From Photobacterium galatheae (lineage in GTDB: Bacteria; Pseudomonadota; Gammaproteobacteria; Enterobacterales; Vibrionaceae), in contig NZ_JMIB01000026.1 in NCBI RefSeq assembly GCF_000695255.1, positions 1 through 64,000 on the forward strand: a DNA stretch of 64,000 nucleotides, given 5' to 3'. The stretch's first letter is position 1. Each line of letters begins with the position of its first letter. The notes below the pieces were generated by a model. The model searched no databases and was not told where the DNA came from. It was given only the letters and a program-made list of their open reading frames with translations. Shown piece after piece: positions 18,436 to 27,795 of the stretch. Made by a program: the position numbers and the translations under genes.

Positions 18436-20184
18436 ATGACCTATAGCAAGTATTTCCAGGACGAGCTCTCGTTTTTAAAAGAAGCGGGCTCAGAGTTTTC
18501 CAAAAGTCACCCGCAATTAACCAAGTTTCTCTCAGAAAACAGTAATGACCCGGATGTCGAACGGCTGCTGGAAGGCTTTGCTTTTCTGAATGGTAAACTT
18601 CGTCAGAAGCTGGATGATGAGCTTCCTGAACTGACTCAATCCCTGATCGCTTTGCTTTGGCCGCACTATTTGCGTTCAGTGCCTTCAATGTGTATTGCGC
18701 AATTCAGCCCCCATACTGGCAGTGTGTCGGAAAAGACGACCATCACGCGCGGGCATGAAATGGCCAGCCAGCCAGTGGATAATACGCAATGTGTTTTCCG
18801 GACTTGTTACGATGTTGATTTGCTTCCGCTGGAAATTAATTCGGTCACGCAGCATAACACACGTTCAAACAGTCACCTGAATGTGACGCTGTCGACAGAC
18901 AGTGGCTCAGAGTTATCACGGATTGGGTTAGATTCCCTGCGCTTCCATATTCATGGCGAGTTGCATGTATCCCGCATTTTATACTTGTGGCTGTTTCGGT
19001 ATCTGGACAGTGTGGATGTGCAGTTAGCTGGTGGCGGAAGTAAGCGATTACCCGCATCTTGCATTAAGAAAGTGGGTTTTGCCGATGATGAAGCACTGCT
19101 CCCTTACGGGCCGAATTCTTTTTCTGGATACCGTCTGGTTCAGGAATATTTCGCAATGCCCGATAAATTCATGTTCTTTGATGTGGACGGGCTGGAATGG
19201 CTTCAAGGGGTACCCAATCAGAGCACGATGAGCCTGGTGTTTAATTTCTCCAGATCTCTGCCATCAGAAGTGACGATTCGCCAGAAAAACCTGCGCCTGT
19301 TTTGTACACCTGTGGCGAACCTTTTCGAGCTGGATGCCGATCCGATTCGTCTGGATCATAAACGAACGGAATACCGTGTTCGGCCTCAGTCAAACACACA
19401 ACACAACCATGAGGTGTATTCTGTCAATCAGGTGCGGGGCTGGAGCCCTGAAAATCGCCGACAGGTTGATTATCTGCCGTTTGAATCTTTTGAACACCAG
19501 CTAGGAATTGAGAGTCAGCAGCATTATTACAATGTGAAAGTGGCGGAGCATGTTTCCGGCAAAGGGCTGTCTCACTATATTTCTTTCTTTGATCACAACG
19601 CTGGTGTCGCGAATCTTGAGACGGAAAGCGTGCTCATCAAGCTGACCTGCACCAATGGTAAATTGCCGCAGCGGCTGGCACCGGGTGATCTCACCTTGAC
19701 CACCCATAAGTCAACGAATAATGCAGATTTTACGAACCTGACGAAGCCGACGGTGTCCGTCAGCCCGCAAATCGACAGCAGTTTACACTGGCAACTGATT
19801 GCCAATATGTCGCTCAATTACCTGTCATTGATTGATGCGGATGTGCTGAAAATGATGCTGAGTATTTACGACTTTCACTCGCGTAGTGATCGTCAGTCCC
19901 AGCGCGCCTCGGCCAACCGGTTAAATGGGATCAAAGGTATCAGCATGAAGCCGGTAGAGCGGATCTTCCGTGGTCTTCCCATTCGGGGCAATGTGATTGA
20001 ACTGCAAATGGACTCTTCCATGTTTGCCAATGAAGGGGATATGTATTTGCTGGTGTCGATTCTGAATGAGTTTTTCTCGTTGTATTCCAGCATTAACTCA
20101 TTTTCCGAGCTGGAAGTGGTGGATGTCAAAACCGGTGAAATCTACCGCTGGCAAAGCAATCAGGGTAAGCAGGCAGTGATATGA
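18436..20184 (+). CDS. tssF: TssF, baseplate wedge protein
   Basis: A 582-residue TssF. The family opening FQDELSFLKEAGSEFSKSHP, the DPDVERLLEGFAFLNGKLRQ block (about residues 34-53) and the LWPHYLRSVPSMCIAQF segment are unmistakable. It builds the T6SS baseplate wedge with TssG, TssE and TssK. It overlaps tssG (start 20181) by ATGA. Confidence 0.96.
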   Translation: MTYSKYFQDELSFLKEAGSEFSKSHPQLTKFLSENSNDPDVERLLEGFAFLNGKLRQKLDDELPELTQSLIALLWPHYLRSVPSMCIAQFSPHTGSVSEKTTITRGHEMASQPVDNTQCVFRTCYDVDLLPLEINSVTQHNTRSNSHLNVTLSTDSGSELSRIGLDSLRFHIHGELHVSRILYLWLFRYLDSVDVQLAGGGSKRLPASCIKKVGFADDEALLPYGPNSFSGYRLVQEYFAMPDKFMFFDVDGLEWLQGVPNQSTMSLVFNFSRSLPSEVTIRQKNLRLFCTPVANLFELDADPIRLDHKRTEYRVRPQSNTQHNHEVYSVNQVRGWSPENRRQVDYLPFESFEHQLGIESQQHYYNVKVAEHVSGKGLSHYISFFDHNAGVANLETESVLIKLTCTNGKLPQRLAPGDLTLTTHKSTNNADFTNLTKPTVSVSPQIDSSLHWQLIANMSLNYLSLIDADVLKMMLSIYDFHSRSDRQSQRASANRLNGIKGISMKPVERIFRGLPIRGNVIELQMDSSMFANEGDMYLLVSILNEFFSLYSSINSFSELEVVDVKTGEIYRWQSNQGKQAVI

Positions 20185-21179
20185 TCGACAAGATTGAACA
20201 ATCCAGCCATGAGTATGCGTTCTTCCAGGCGGTTTATCTGCTTGAAGCGCATGCAAGAAAGAAGAATCCGGCACAGTTCAAATCTGCGGGTCTGGCAAAG
20301 ACACAGTCTGAAGAATTTATCCGCTTTCGCGTTTCACCAGAGTTGGGTTTTCCACGGTCGGATATTGCACGGTTTGAAACTGTCTCTTGGTGTGACCAAG
20401 AGGTGCCTAGCCTGACAGTCAACTTTGGGGGGCTGCACGGGACAGGCTCGCCATTGCCGACAGCTTATACGGAAAAGCTGGCCGGAAGAGAAGGAGAAGA
20501 TAACCCGGTGAAAGATTTCTTTGACTTCTTTCATCATCGTTATTTATCGAATCTCTACCGGATATGGAAAAAGTACCGATACCATGTGCGTTACGAATCC
20601 GGGGCTGTCGATCCGCTCTCCCGGAATCTGTTTAATCTGGTCGGTATCTCTTCTGATCTCAGTGAAGAAAGTGACTTTCATTTTGACAGGGCAAAACTGC
20701 TTTCTTACATCGGTCAGTTATCTTCCAGAACCCGTTCTCCGAATCTTGTCTCTGGGGTGGTAGCACACTGTTTTAATCTGAACAAAGTCAGTATTGAGCA
20801 GTGGGTGCCGCGAAGAGTTAAAATAGCACCTTCCCAATTAAACCGGCTGGGTCATGTGAACTGTGTTCTTGGGCGGGATTATCACTTGGGTGATCACCTG
20901 ACGGATATCACCGGGAAGTTTAATCTGGTTTTTCATGATTTGAACTTCGAACAGTACTGTCATTTTTTACCCGGTGAACAGGGTTATCTCTTGCTGAAGG
21001 AATTGATGCGTTTCGTCTTGCGAGATCCAATGGCCTGGGATTTGAAAATGGAAGTGCGCAACAATGACTTGCCAGCCAGTATTTTGGGCGAGCAGGGAGC
21101 GAACCGGCTCGGGCAGGTCAGTTGGCTGGGGAATGTACAGGGTGAAAAACAGACGGTTGTTGTGATTGGTGCGATCTGA
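20181..21179 (+). CDS. tssG: TssG, baseplate wedge protein
   Basis: A 332-residue TssG. Typical segments are YAFFQAVYLLEA, FRVSPELGFP, the FGGLHGTGSPLPTAYTE loop and FFDFFHHRYLSNLYRIWKKY. It lies last in the kinase-tssA-B-C-E-F-G operon and is coupled to tssF by ATGA. It partners TssF in the baseplate wedge. Confidence 0.95.
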   Translation: MIDKIEQSSHEYAFFQAVYLLEAHARKKNPAQFKSAGLAKTQSEEFIRFRVSPELGFPRSDIARFETVSWCDQEVPSLTVNFGGLHGTGSPLPTAYTEKLAGREGEDNPVKDFFDFFHHRYLSNLYRIWKKYRYHVRYESGAVDPLSRNLFNLVGISSDLSEESDFHFDRAKLLSYIGQLSSRTRSPNLVSGVVAHCFNLNKVSIEQWVPRRVKIAPSQLNRLGHVNCVLGRDYHLGDHLTDITGKFNLVFHDLNFEQYCHFLPGEQGYLLLKELMRFVLRDPMAWDLKMEVRNNDLPASILGEQGANRLGQVSWLGNVQGEKQTVVVIGAI

Positions 21180-21185
21180 TGATTG

Positions 21186-21206
21186 CAGCAGTGCCCCCAA
21201 CTGCTG
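21186..21206. terminator. Hairpin between convergent tssG and Lrp-type gene
   Basis: CAGCAGT/ACTGCTG forms a perfect 7-bp stem with loop GCCCCCA, and a CCATCATGATGG palindrome lies just beyond. Neither strand shows a T-run, so terminator activity is uncertain. Confidence 0.4.
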
Positions 21207-21273
21207 GCCATCATGATGGTGCAGTCGGGGGTGGGGTTCAATGTCGAAATAATGCGAACTTTTGGGTGAACGC

Positions 21274-21723
21274 TTATCGACAGGTCGGGCTATGGAACAC
21301 GACGGTTGAATGCAGTTCTTTAATGCCGGGAATATTCTCGGCTTCGTCACACAGCTCATTCATGACATGCAGTGACGATGCTTCCAGCAGGGTAATGATG
21401 TCAAATCCTCCGCCCACCACACTGATGGTTTTGATCTCAGGGATTTCTCTCAAACTGTCACACACTTTTTTCTTCCAGCCATTTTTACATTTAATCAGCA
21501 GGTAACAATTGGTTAAATCTGCGTTTTTCTTTGTCCCGATTCTTGCGGTATATCCTTCAATCACACCAGACTTCTCCATTCGGGAGATACGCTCGGCCAC
21601 TGCGGTTCGTGAAAGGCCCACACTGCGGGCCATATTCGCGATAGATTCTCGTCCGTTAATCAGCAGACTCGACAATATCTTCCTATCAATTCGGTCTACG
21701 GTGTTGCTATGTAAAGTACTCAT
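21274..21723 (-). CDS. Lrp/AsnC-type transcriptional regulator in T6SS locus
   Basis: A 149-residue Lrp/AsnC-family protein. The DNA-binding part (about residues 8-60) has the classic RIDRKILSSLLINGR and VGLSRTAVAERISRMEKSGV segments with the YTARI hinge. The rest matches the ligand/oligomerisation (RAM) domain, including VVGGGFDIITLLEA. It is the last gene of a minus-strand operon with tssM and the vasL-like gene (40 bases after tssM), so its dosage is tied to T6SS expression. I recall a regulator at the same position in V. parahaemolyticus T6SS1 (VP1407). A direct role in controlling tss operons is inferred. Confidence 0.88.
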   Translation of the reverse strand: MSTLHSNTVDRIDRKILSSLLINGRESIANMARSVGLSRTAVAERISRMEKSGVIEGYTARIGTKKNADLTNCYLLIKCKNGWKKKVCDSLREIPEIKTISVVGGGFDIITLLEASSLHVMNELCDEAENIPGIKELHSTVVFHSPTCR

Positions 21724-21763
21724 TATCTTTATTCTCGACTTTTGACTAACCTAGGCTACCAAC

Positions 21764-24700
21764 TTACTGAATCTGTTCTGGAACAGAGAAGTTGTATAAT
21801 TCTTGCAGTAGGAACGGATTATTAGAGTTCGACGGTTTAACTTTGACCGTCATATGTCGACCTGAAACAAGAATGTCTGCATTGAATCCACCATCGGATG
21901 TTGGTTCGAGTTGTGCCTCGTTCAACAGCCGGAAGATGGACCAAAATCCCTCTTTTGCAATTCTGTGTTGCTCTCCGCTGGATGTGATGTCCTGAATATT
22001 CACATTCACGAAAAACTCATTGCTCGCCGGCGGCCATGTAAATTGCTTGCTCTTGGCCGGGCCGTGGTAGTAATCCAGTGACTCACCACCAAAATCCAGA
22101 CTTGCGCGAATGGCACTGGAGTCCAGATCGATAAAGCGTGAACTGAAATCGATGTTGAACTTGTTTGATGTCGGGTCAAACAAGACGTTTTTGATCATCG
22201 TGTAGTTCTTCATCTGGGTGATCATCTCCTGCGACAGTCGCAGGGTTTCGCCGTCGACACGCTTGGCCTGCCATAGGTTGGTGTCATAAAACGGCGACAG
22301 ATTATCTTTAATAAAACCGTCCATGGTGCCCTGTGCAGCAAAGAACTCTTCGAAATCCGTGAGTGAGATTTCAGTTTCTGCCTGTTTGCTGAACGGGTAC
22401 TTATTTTGTCCAATCAGGGCAAACTTGCTGTATACGTTACTGGTCCATAGCTCCTGAATCCCCAGTTCTGACTCGGTCAGCAGAGTGGCCCAGGCCTGAT
22501 GGGCAATTTCGTTCAGCCAGCTTTTGACCGGTTCCGGTGTTTTCTGGGCGACTTGTTTCAGACGAACGATCGGATCGGCATCGGTTTCCCGCATGCGTGC
22601 CTTGGCTGCCGCCAGGGCTGCCTGCTGAACATTCGGTGCATCTGTAATTTGCTTCAGGTAAGCCCGGAGGTTACTGAGCGAACTGATGACCTGATCCCAG
22701 GGCGCCTGAGAGTTCTCCGTTTCACTGGTTTGCAGGTTATTGATTACAGCAAAGGTTTTTTCCACCCGGCTCATCAATTCGTAATCCGGCTCAATGGCTT
22801 TCTCTGCCGTGGCTTTTAACGCATCGACAGCCTGATTGAGGCGCTGATCTTGAGGGACAAGCTGTGCCAGCGCAGAGGTATCCGGTGAATACTTTGTATT
22901 GGTATACAGCAGATTCAGGATCGTACTCAACGGTGACGCGGGTCCGGACATAATGTCGATCGCATTGGTCATATCGACAATATTGTCGAACTGCTTGAAG
23001 CGCAGATCACTGATGGCTGTTCGCCAGATGTTAATGTAGTCATCGGTATATTTCCGGCGAACTTTCGCCTGAAACGCTTTCAGTTCTTCTTCCGATGGCT
23101 GTGTGTTATTCGACAGACCCAGCACCCAGTTATCTGCAATGAGATCCTGCGACAGCGACTCTGACAGCGGGCGGTAGAAGGTGGTAAAACCGGTGGCTGT
23201 ATAAATCTTGTTGATATTCAGTTCATCCTGGTGATTTTTCTCCATATCGAAAATTTCACCGAAGTTGAAACCAATCGCCCTTGGAATACTGAGCTGGCCA
23301 AGATCAGCATCTCTGCCGCTGTTCAGAATCTGGCTGTAAGCGATATCGATCTTCGACTGAGATAGCAGTTCACGTCGTGTGGTCCGCACCAGATCCCAGT
23401 TAATGTTGTGCGACGGGAAATTCGTTTTGAAATAAACCGCCAGATAATCTTTGATGTTGGCGTAATTGCCATCTGTCCCAAAATCATCGGCAATCATCCT
23501 GGTAATGGATTTCAGCAAAAAGCTGTAATCCCGTTTATCACTCTCGCTCAGCATCAAATAGGTTTTCAACAGGTGCAGTTTCTCCTGATGAGACAGGCGG
23601 CTCTGAGCCAGTTCCTGACGGATATGCTTTTCAATCAGGGGCATCAGTTGCAGATGGATGCTGTCCAGCAGATGGCGATAAGCAATCTGAGTGGTTTTGT
23701 CGAGTTTATCGACATTAATATCAATGATCTTCTCATCCAGTAAACGGCTGGCATCGACCCAGGCCTGATACAAAGGCTGAATTCCGCTTGAGGTAAGCGA
23801 TAGCTGCCTTCTCAGCTGAGCTTGGGCCTCATCCTCTGTCGGATTTTCAGCAACATTGAGCAACTGATTGATAATCGAAATGTTCTGTTGGGTTGTGGTC
23901 AGAAAATAGTAACCGCTTACCCCCAAAAGAGTGACACAGGCAGCCATCGTCATCCGGCTTTTACGGATCAGTTGTTTGAGGTGACGTTTGTTTTCACCGG
24001 CAAAGTTGGCCTCTGGCAAGACTTGCTCATCAATAATGAAGCGGGTGAACAGAGGCGATTCGGAAAGCTGATCGTGCTCGGAAGCAATCATCGGTACGTT
24101 GAAATGATTGCTGCAACCTTTCGCCAGCAGGTTATATTTCCGGCCACCCTGATGACTGGAGGTAAAGTAGAGGCCACGCAGATCCACCATATGGAAGCCA
24201 TCTTTTTCCAGTCGCACTTTATTCAGCGTGTCTCGAATCAGACGATGACAGAGCTCAAACTGTTTTGGGAAGGTGACCAAGGCACTATTGTTGATCAGTG
24301 AACGTTCCATGGCAGCACAGTCCAGCGTGCTTTGTTCCATCTTGCTCAGAATGGCGCCAAAACCATGGTCGAAAATGTCATTGATGGTTCCTTTGGCATC
24401 CTTCAGAGAGATCGACAGGTGCTCCAGTTGGGCCTTCAGCGGGCTGAGTGAGACAAATTCTTTAAAGCCTTTCAGCTTATCGATTTTCGACAGGAAGACA
24501 TACGCGGGCAGGGCGCTGTATGTTTTTTCTGTAATATCACTCAGGCGTGTATTGATGATATCCAGAATATATTCACGCTGTGTTTCTTCCTGGGTAATCA
24601 AAAATTCCAGATCAACCACATACAGGCAGCCTGCGAAAGGTTTCCTTGGCTTGATATGGATGATTTGATCCAGAAACGCCTTCCAGAGTGTCTGGTCGGT

Positions 24701-25159
24701 ATTGGAGGTGTCCTGATAAATCAAACGGGGTGCCGGCTTGATAAAGATCGCCTTATCCGACTCATACCAGATGAAATAATCGGTTTGCAGCGTGTTTTTA
24801 TGATCAATCGGTTTGATCGCATGCGAGCTGGTCAGCAGCGATGATTTACCTGATTTTTTATTGCCAAGCATCAGGTAAATTGGCTTTTGGCTGGACCCTT
24901 TCAACAAAGAGGTCAGCAAACCTTTCAGTGTTTCTTCTTCTGTTTCAATATCACTGTTTGACCGTGACTTGCGCTTTTTGACTTCATATCCAATCAAAAT
25001 GAGGATGGCCGCAGTGCAGACGAGGGCAATTGGGCCCCAGGTCAGATAATGATGCAACGGTAGGTCCATCACAAAATAAGAGAATAAGCCGTACAGTACA
25101 GAGAGCAGTACAGCGGAGAGTATGATGAATACCCTCGGTGTTTTGAGTGTTCTAATCAA
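21764..25159 (-). CDS. tssM: TssM (IcmF), inner-membrane T6SS core component
   Basis: A 1131-residue TssM. Two N-terminal helices (about residues 10-31 and 40-58) are followed by a cytoplasmic domain with the Walker A-type sequence GNKKSGKS (99-106). A third membrane helix (about 402-420) leads to a large periplasmic part ending in a beta-rich domain (HMTVKVKPSN). It spans the inner membrane and contacts TssJ and TssL to make the trans-envelope channel. It sits between the vasL-like gene (21 bases upstream) and the Lrp-type gene. Confidence 0.96.
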   Translation of the reverse strand: MIRTLKTPRVFIILSAVLLSVLYGLFSYFVMDLPLHHYLTWGPIALVCTAAILILIGYEVKKRKSRSNSDIETEEETLKGLLTSLLKGSSQKPIYLMLGNKKSGKSSLLTSSHAIKPIDHKNTLQTDYFIWYESDKAIFIKPAPRLIYQDTSNTDQTLWKAFLDQIIHIKPRKPFAGCLYVVDLEFLITQEETQREYILDIINTRLSDITEKTYSALPAYVFLSKIDKLKGFKEFVSLSPLKAQLEHLSISLKDAKGTINDIFDHGFGAILSKMEQSTLDCAAMERSLINNSALVTFPKQFELCHRLIRDTLNKVRLEKDGFHMVDLRGLYFTSSHQGGRKYNLLAKGCSNHFNVPMIASEHDQLSESPLFTRFIIDEQVLPEANFAGENKRHLKQLIRKSRMTMAACVTLLGVSGYYFLTTTQQNISIINQLLNVAENPTEDEAQAQLRRQLSLTSSGIQPLYQAWVDASRLLDEKIIDINVDKLDKTTQIAYRHLLDSIHLQLMPLIEKHIRQELAQSRLSHQEKLHLLKTYLMLSESDKRDYSFLLKSITRMIADDFGTDGNYANIKDYLAVYFKTNFPSHNINWDLVRTTRRELLSQSKIDIAYSQILNSGRDADLGQLSIPRAIGFNFGEIFDMEKNHQDELNINKIYTATGFTTFYRPLSESLSQDLIADNWVLGLSNNTQPSEEELKAFQAKVRRKYTDDYINIWRTAISDLRFKQFDNIVDMTNAIDIMSGPASPLSTILNLLYTNTKYSPDTSALAQLVPQDQRLNQAVDALKATAEKAIEPDYELMSRVEKTFAVINNLQTSETENSQAPWDQVISSLSNLRAYLKQITDAPNVQQAALAAAKARMRETDADPIVRLKQVAQKTPEPVKSWLNEIAHQAWATLLTESELGIQELWTSNVYSKFALIGQNKYPFSKQAETEISLTDFEEFFAAQGTMDGFIKDNLSPFYDTNLWQAKRVDGETLRLSQEMITQMKNYTMIKNVLFDPTSNKFNIDFSSRFIDLDSSAIRASLDFGGESLDYYHGPAKSKQFTWPPASNEFFVNVNIQDITSSGEQHRIAKEGFWSIFRLLNEAQLEPTSDGGFNADILVSGRHMTVKVKPSNSNNPFLLQELYNFSVPEQIQ

Positions 25160-25180
25160 GATATAACCTGCCAGTTTTTG

Positions 25181-26455
25181 TTATTGGTTTTGTTGTTCGA
25201 ATTGGTTTGATATTTCCATCAGGCGGTATTGGTAAGCACTAAGGGTTTTCTGCGCTTTGATAATATCCTCACGCTCAATGTGACCTTTCTCCAAATAATC
25301 AAGGCGACCAAGAAATGGAAAAAGAGTATTACTAAACTTATAAGCAGCAGTGATATTGTCGCTGTCATCGACCAGTGCGGCGTTGGCAATCATCGTCCGG
25401 GCACGTTTGAACTGGTCGTTGATGGCCAGATAATCCTTGGCGAGCGCTGTTTTGCCGGCCTGGTACTGAGACACTGACGTTTTGGCTGCAATGGAATCCG
25501 GATAAAGTGTATTCACATTCTTTGCCAGAGTTTCCAGCACCTGATGGTTGTAAACACGCTCAGGATAGGCTGTCCAGTCTTGCATCAGTTCACGGGTCCG
25601 TGTGAGCACTTCTTCCTTCAGGCGATTTTTGAAGTAAGGCTCTGCATGGATTAATCGTGTGGTGATCTTTTCCAACTGCACGGCAGATGCTGCCGGAATA
25701 TCACGCTGATACAGATACTGACGAACAGCGGCAATTGAAAAAACAAGACAGCACAAGGTGAATACGGTCGCGAGCCAGTAACACCAGGCGGGAAGCCTGG
25801 GCTTGTTCTCCGTCTCTTTTGTTTCGTTCTGAACGCTTTCGGCTGTGTCTGTTGGTTGCCGTGGTTGAGCAACCACGGGTTGATGCTGCTGGCGGGCAGC
25901 CTGTTTCTCTGCCAGTTCTTCCAGGTGATCTTTCCACTCTGTAAATTGTTTGCGCACCGGCCCCAGCGATGGTGCCTGCTGGCCCAGCTGGCGTTGCAGT
26001 TCCTGCTCAAGATTGAGAGCGAAACGATGACCGGCTTCAACCAGTGCCAGATCGTTCAGAGTGACTTTAATTTTTTTCAGCGCGGTGGGGAGCTGCTCAG
26101 CAACCCAATCGAAAGACTGTGCTCTGGCGTTCGGTTTATTGACGCTTGGATAAGCTGAATGCCAGTACACAATGCACAGGTCATTCAGGACATTTAATCC
26201 GACAACAGCGCCTTTCAGACCGTCAACCCGGCATGCAGCGACGCAATAATAGCTGGCACATCGAAAGTCCTTACTATATGAGGTCAGCAGTGTTTCAGCA
26301 GAGGAATAGATTTCTTTCCACGGTGCAGGAGAAACAAAACTGCTTAACCGGTTTACATTCCTTTTGAGATCAGAAAACAGATCCAGCGTACGCGGATCCT
26401 GGCCAACGGGCGATTGCGCCGATATTGGCCTGAGTGCAATATCAGTGAATTTCAT
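25181..26455 (-). CDS. VasL-like protein, second ImpA/TssA-type protein with membrane helix
   Basis: A 424-residue protein. The start at 26455 (MKFTDIALRPISAQSPVGQD) matches the beginning of ImpA N-terminal domains; the open frame continues to 26521 without support. The ImpA domain occupies about 1-130 (AYPSVNKPNARAQSFDWVAEQ). A Gln/Pro/Thr-rich linker precedes a single transmembrane helix (224-244), and a helical C-terminal part follows. This VasL-type layout differs from the soluble TssA encoded at 14380. Membrane-bound TssA-like proteins are thought to control sheath docking or stability; the role here is inferred. It heads the tssM operon. Confidence 0.85.
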   Translation of the reverse strand: MKFTDIALRPISAQSPVGQDPRTLDLFSDLKRNVNRLSSFVSPAPWKEIYSSAETLLTSYSKDFRCASYYCVAACRVDGLKGAVVGLNVLNDLCIVYWHSAYPSVNKPNARAQSFDWVAEQLPTALKKIKVTLNDLALVEAGHRFALNLEQELQRQLGQQAPSLGPVRKQFTEWKDHLEELAEKQAARQQHQPVVAQPRQPTDTAESVQNETKETENKPRLPAWCYWLATVFTLCCLVFSIAAVRQYLYQRDIPAASAVQLEKITTRLIHAEPYFKNRLKEEVLTRTRELMQDWTAYPERVYNHQVLETLAKNVNTLYPDSIAAKTSVSQYQAGKTALAKDYLAINDQFKRARTMIANAALVDDSDNITAAYKFSNTLFPFLGRLDYLEKGHIEREDIIKAQKTLSAYQYRLMEISNQFEQQNQ

Positions 26456-27190
26456 GGTTTCAAAGCCAACTTCAAAAATTATAGAAACAAAAATCGTGAC
26501 GTTTGGAGAATCCGTTTCCAATCGCTTTCTTAATGTCTGGTTTATTAGTAAACACTAAATTATAAGGCGGAATGATTTGTCTTTTTATTAATACCCTTTT
26601 GGAATTAAATCTGCTTCCAGAATTGAGCCACTTGCGATTTGTCGCTTTGGGCAGTCCATTTACAAATATCAAGGTGCATTTTCACGGAAACCCCTGACAT
26701 TGAGAATATTCTAAGCATATCGGGCATACGAAACTAAGTGGATGATTTGTTTGCTGGATAAAGATCACAAAAGATGTGTGAGTGTTTTATCAGGTGCTTG
26801 TTTTTCTTGGGCTCAATTAAAGTTTGGTGTTTTTTTACATGTGGTTGGCCATGTTGTTTGTGTTTTGTGTCAACGGTAACTGACTGTTTTTAAATGAATT
26901 AAATATTATTGTGATTCCTGTTCCATATATTATTTTCTGTATTTAATGTTTTTGGTTTGCGTGTTTTGGGAATAAGTTCACAGGGCAGCGGATGCGGTAA
27001 TTTCTTTAAGTGAAACGATTGAGTTCAGTTTGTGGCATGTCTCAGGTGTTAAATCGACATCAATCTTAGTGAAAGTGAAACTATCACTAGTTAAATTAAC
27101 TGAATTTCATGAGAGGCCATTTGAACGCTTGAATTCATTATTTCATGCGTTTATCTTTCAGATGTTTTTAATTTAGTGAACGCGAACATT
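26456..27190. promoter_or_regulatory. Divergent regulatory region between the tssM and fha operons
   Basis: About 735 AT-rich bases without a supported gene. The 14-mer TAGTGAAAGTGAAA at 27067-27080 recurs exactly at 33765-33778, upstream of the giant lipoprotein gene. Just after it is a palindrome, AGTTAAATTAACT (27089-27101). These look like operator elements for a shared regulator. No sigma-54 site with correct GG-N10-GC spacing was found. Confidence 0.45.
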
Positions 27191-27787
27191 ATGAATCGTC
27201 TTCAACATTCAGTTTTTTTATTAATCGGTTTGATACTTTCTGCGCCTGCTTTTTCAAAAGGGGAGCGTTTTGGTGTCACGGCGGCTTATTATGATTTCAC
27301 TTCGAGTGCAGAAGAAGGGGAATCGGGCGAAAACCAGAGTCTGCGGTGGGGGCTTGTTCATACCCGACCCATTGATGATAACAGTGCACGCTGGCGTTGG
27401 TGGTTTGGGTTGAATTACCTGGATGACAACATCCCTGCTCCTCAGAACGGTATTTATCAGGAAGTGACAAATTATGAGTTCAGGGTGCTGCCTCAATACG
27501 CTTTCCCGGTGGCCAGTTGGTTAACGCCTTACGTCGGCGCAGGTCTGTCACTGGCATACAGTGAGTATTCAGAGCGGTGGTATGTCGACTCAGATGAATT
27601 CAAATATGGCGGCCAGTTGCCGGATAACAATGCGTTTGAGGCGGGGTTGTTACTCAATGCCGGAACCGTCCTGAAAATTGGCAGCAACCCGGATGCACAT
27701 TTGCAGGTTGTGCCGCAGGCAACGCTGATCATCCCTGTCAATCAGGGCTTGGGTGGCGTTGAATTTTCCTTATCGTTTCTTTTCTAA
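27191..27787 (+). CDS. Outer-membrane beta-barrel protein in T6SS locus
   Basis: A 198-residue protein with a signal peptide (LQHSVFLLIGLILSAPAFS) and alternating aromatic/hydrophobic strands (RWRWWFGLNYLD, YEFRVLPQYAFPV, WLTPYVGAGLSLAYSEY). It ends in Phe (FSLSFLF), the C-terminal signal for barrel insertion. The start could instead be GTG at 27176. It lies directly before fha and probably shares its transcript. Outer-membrane barrels are not T6SS core parts; a role in letting the apparatus cross the outer membrane, or simple linkage, are both possible. Confidence 0.65.
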   Translation: MNRLQHSVFLLIGLILSAPAFSKGERFGVTAAYYDFTSSAEEGESGENQSLRWGLVHTRPIDDNSARWRWWFGLNYLDDNIPAPQNGIYQEVTNYEFRVLPQYAFPVASWLTPYVGAGLSLAYSEYSERWYVDSDEFKYGGQLPDNNAFEAGLLLNAGTVLKIGSNPDAHLQVVPQATLIIPVNQGLGGVEFSLSFLF

Positions 27788-27795
27788 AATTGCTT

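Noticed and set aside
27030..27046. TGGCATGTC stretch resembling a sigma-54 -24 element, also near 33630
   Set aside because: No GC dinucleotide at the required ten-base spacing in either place.
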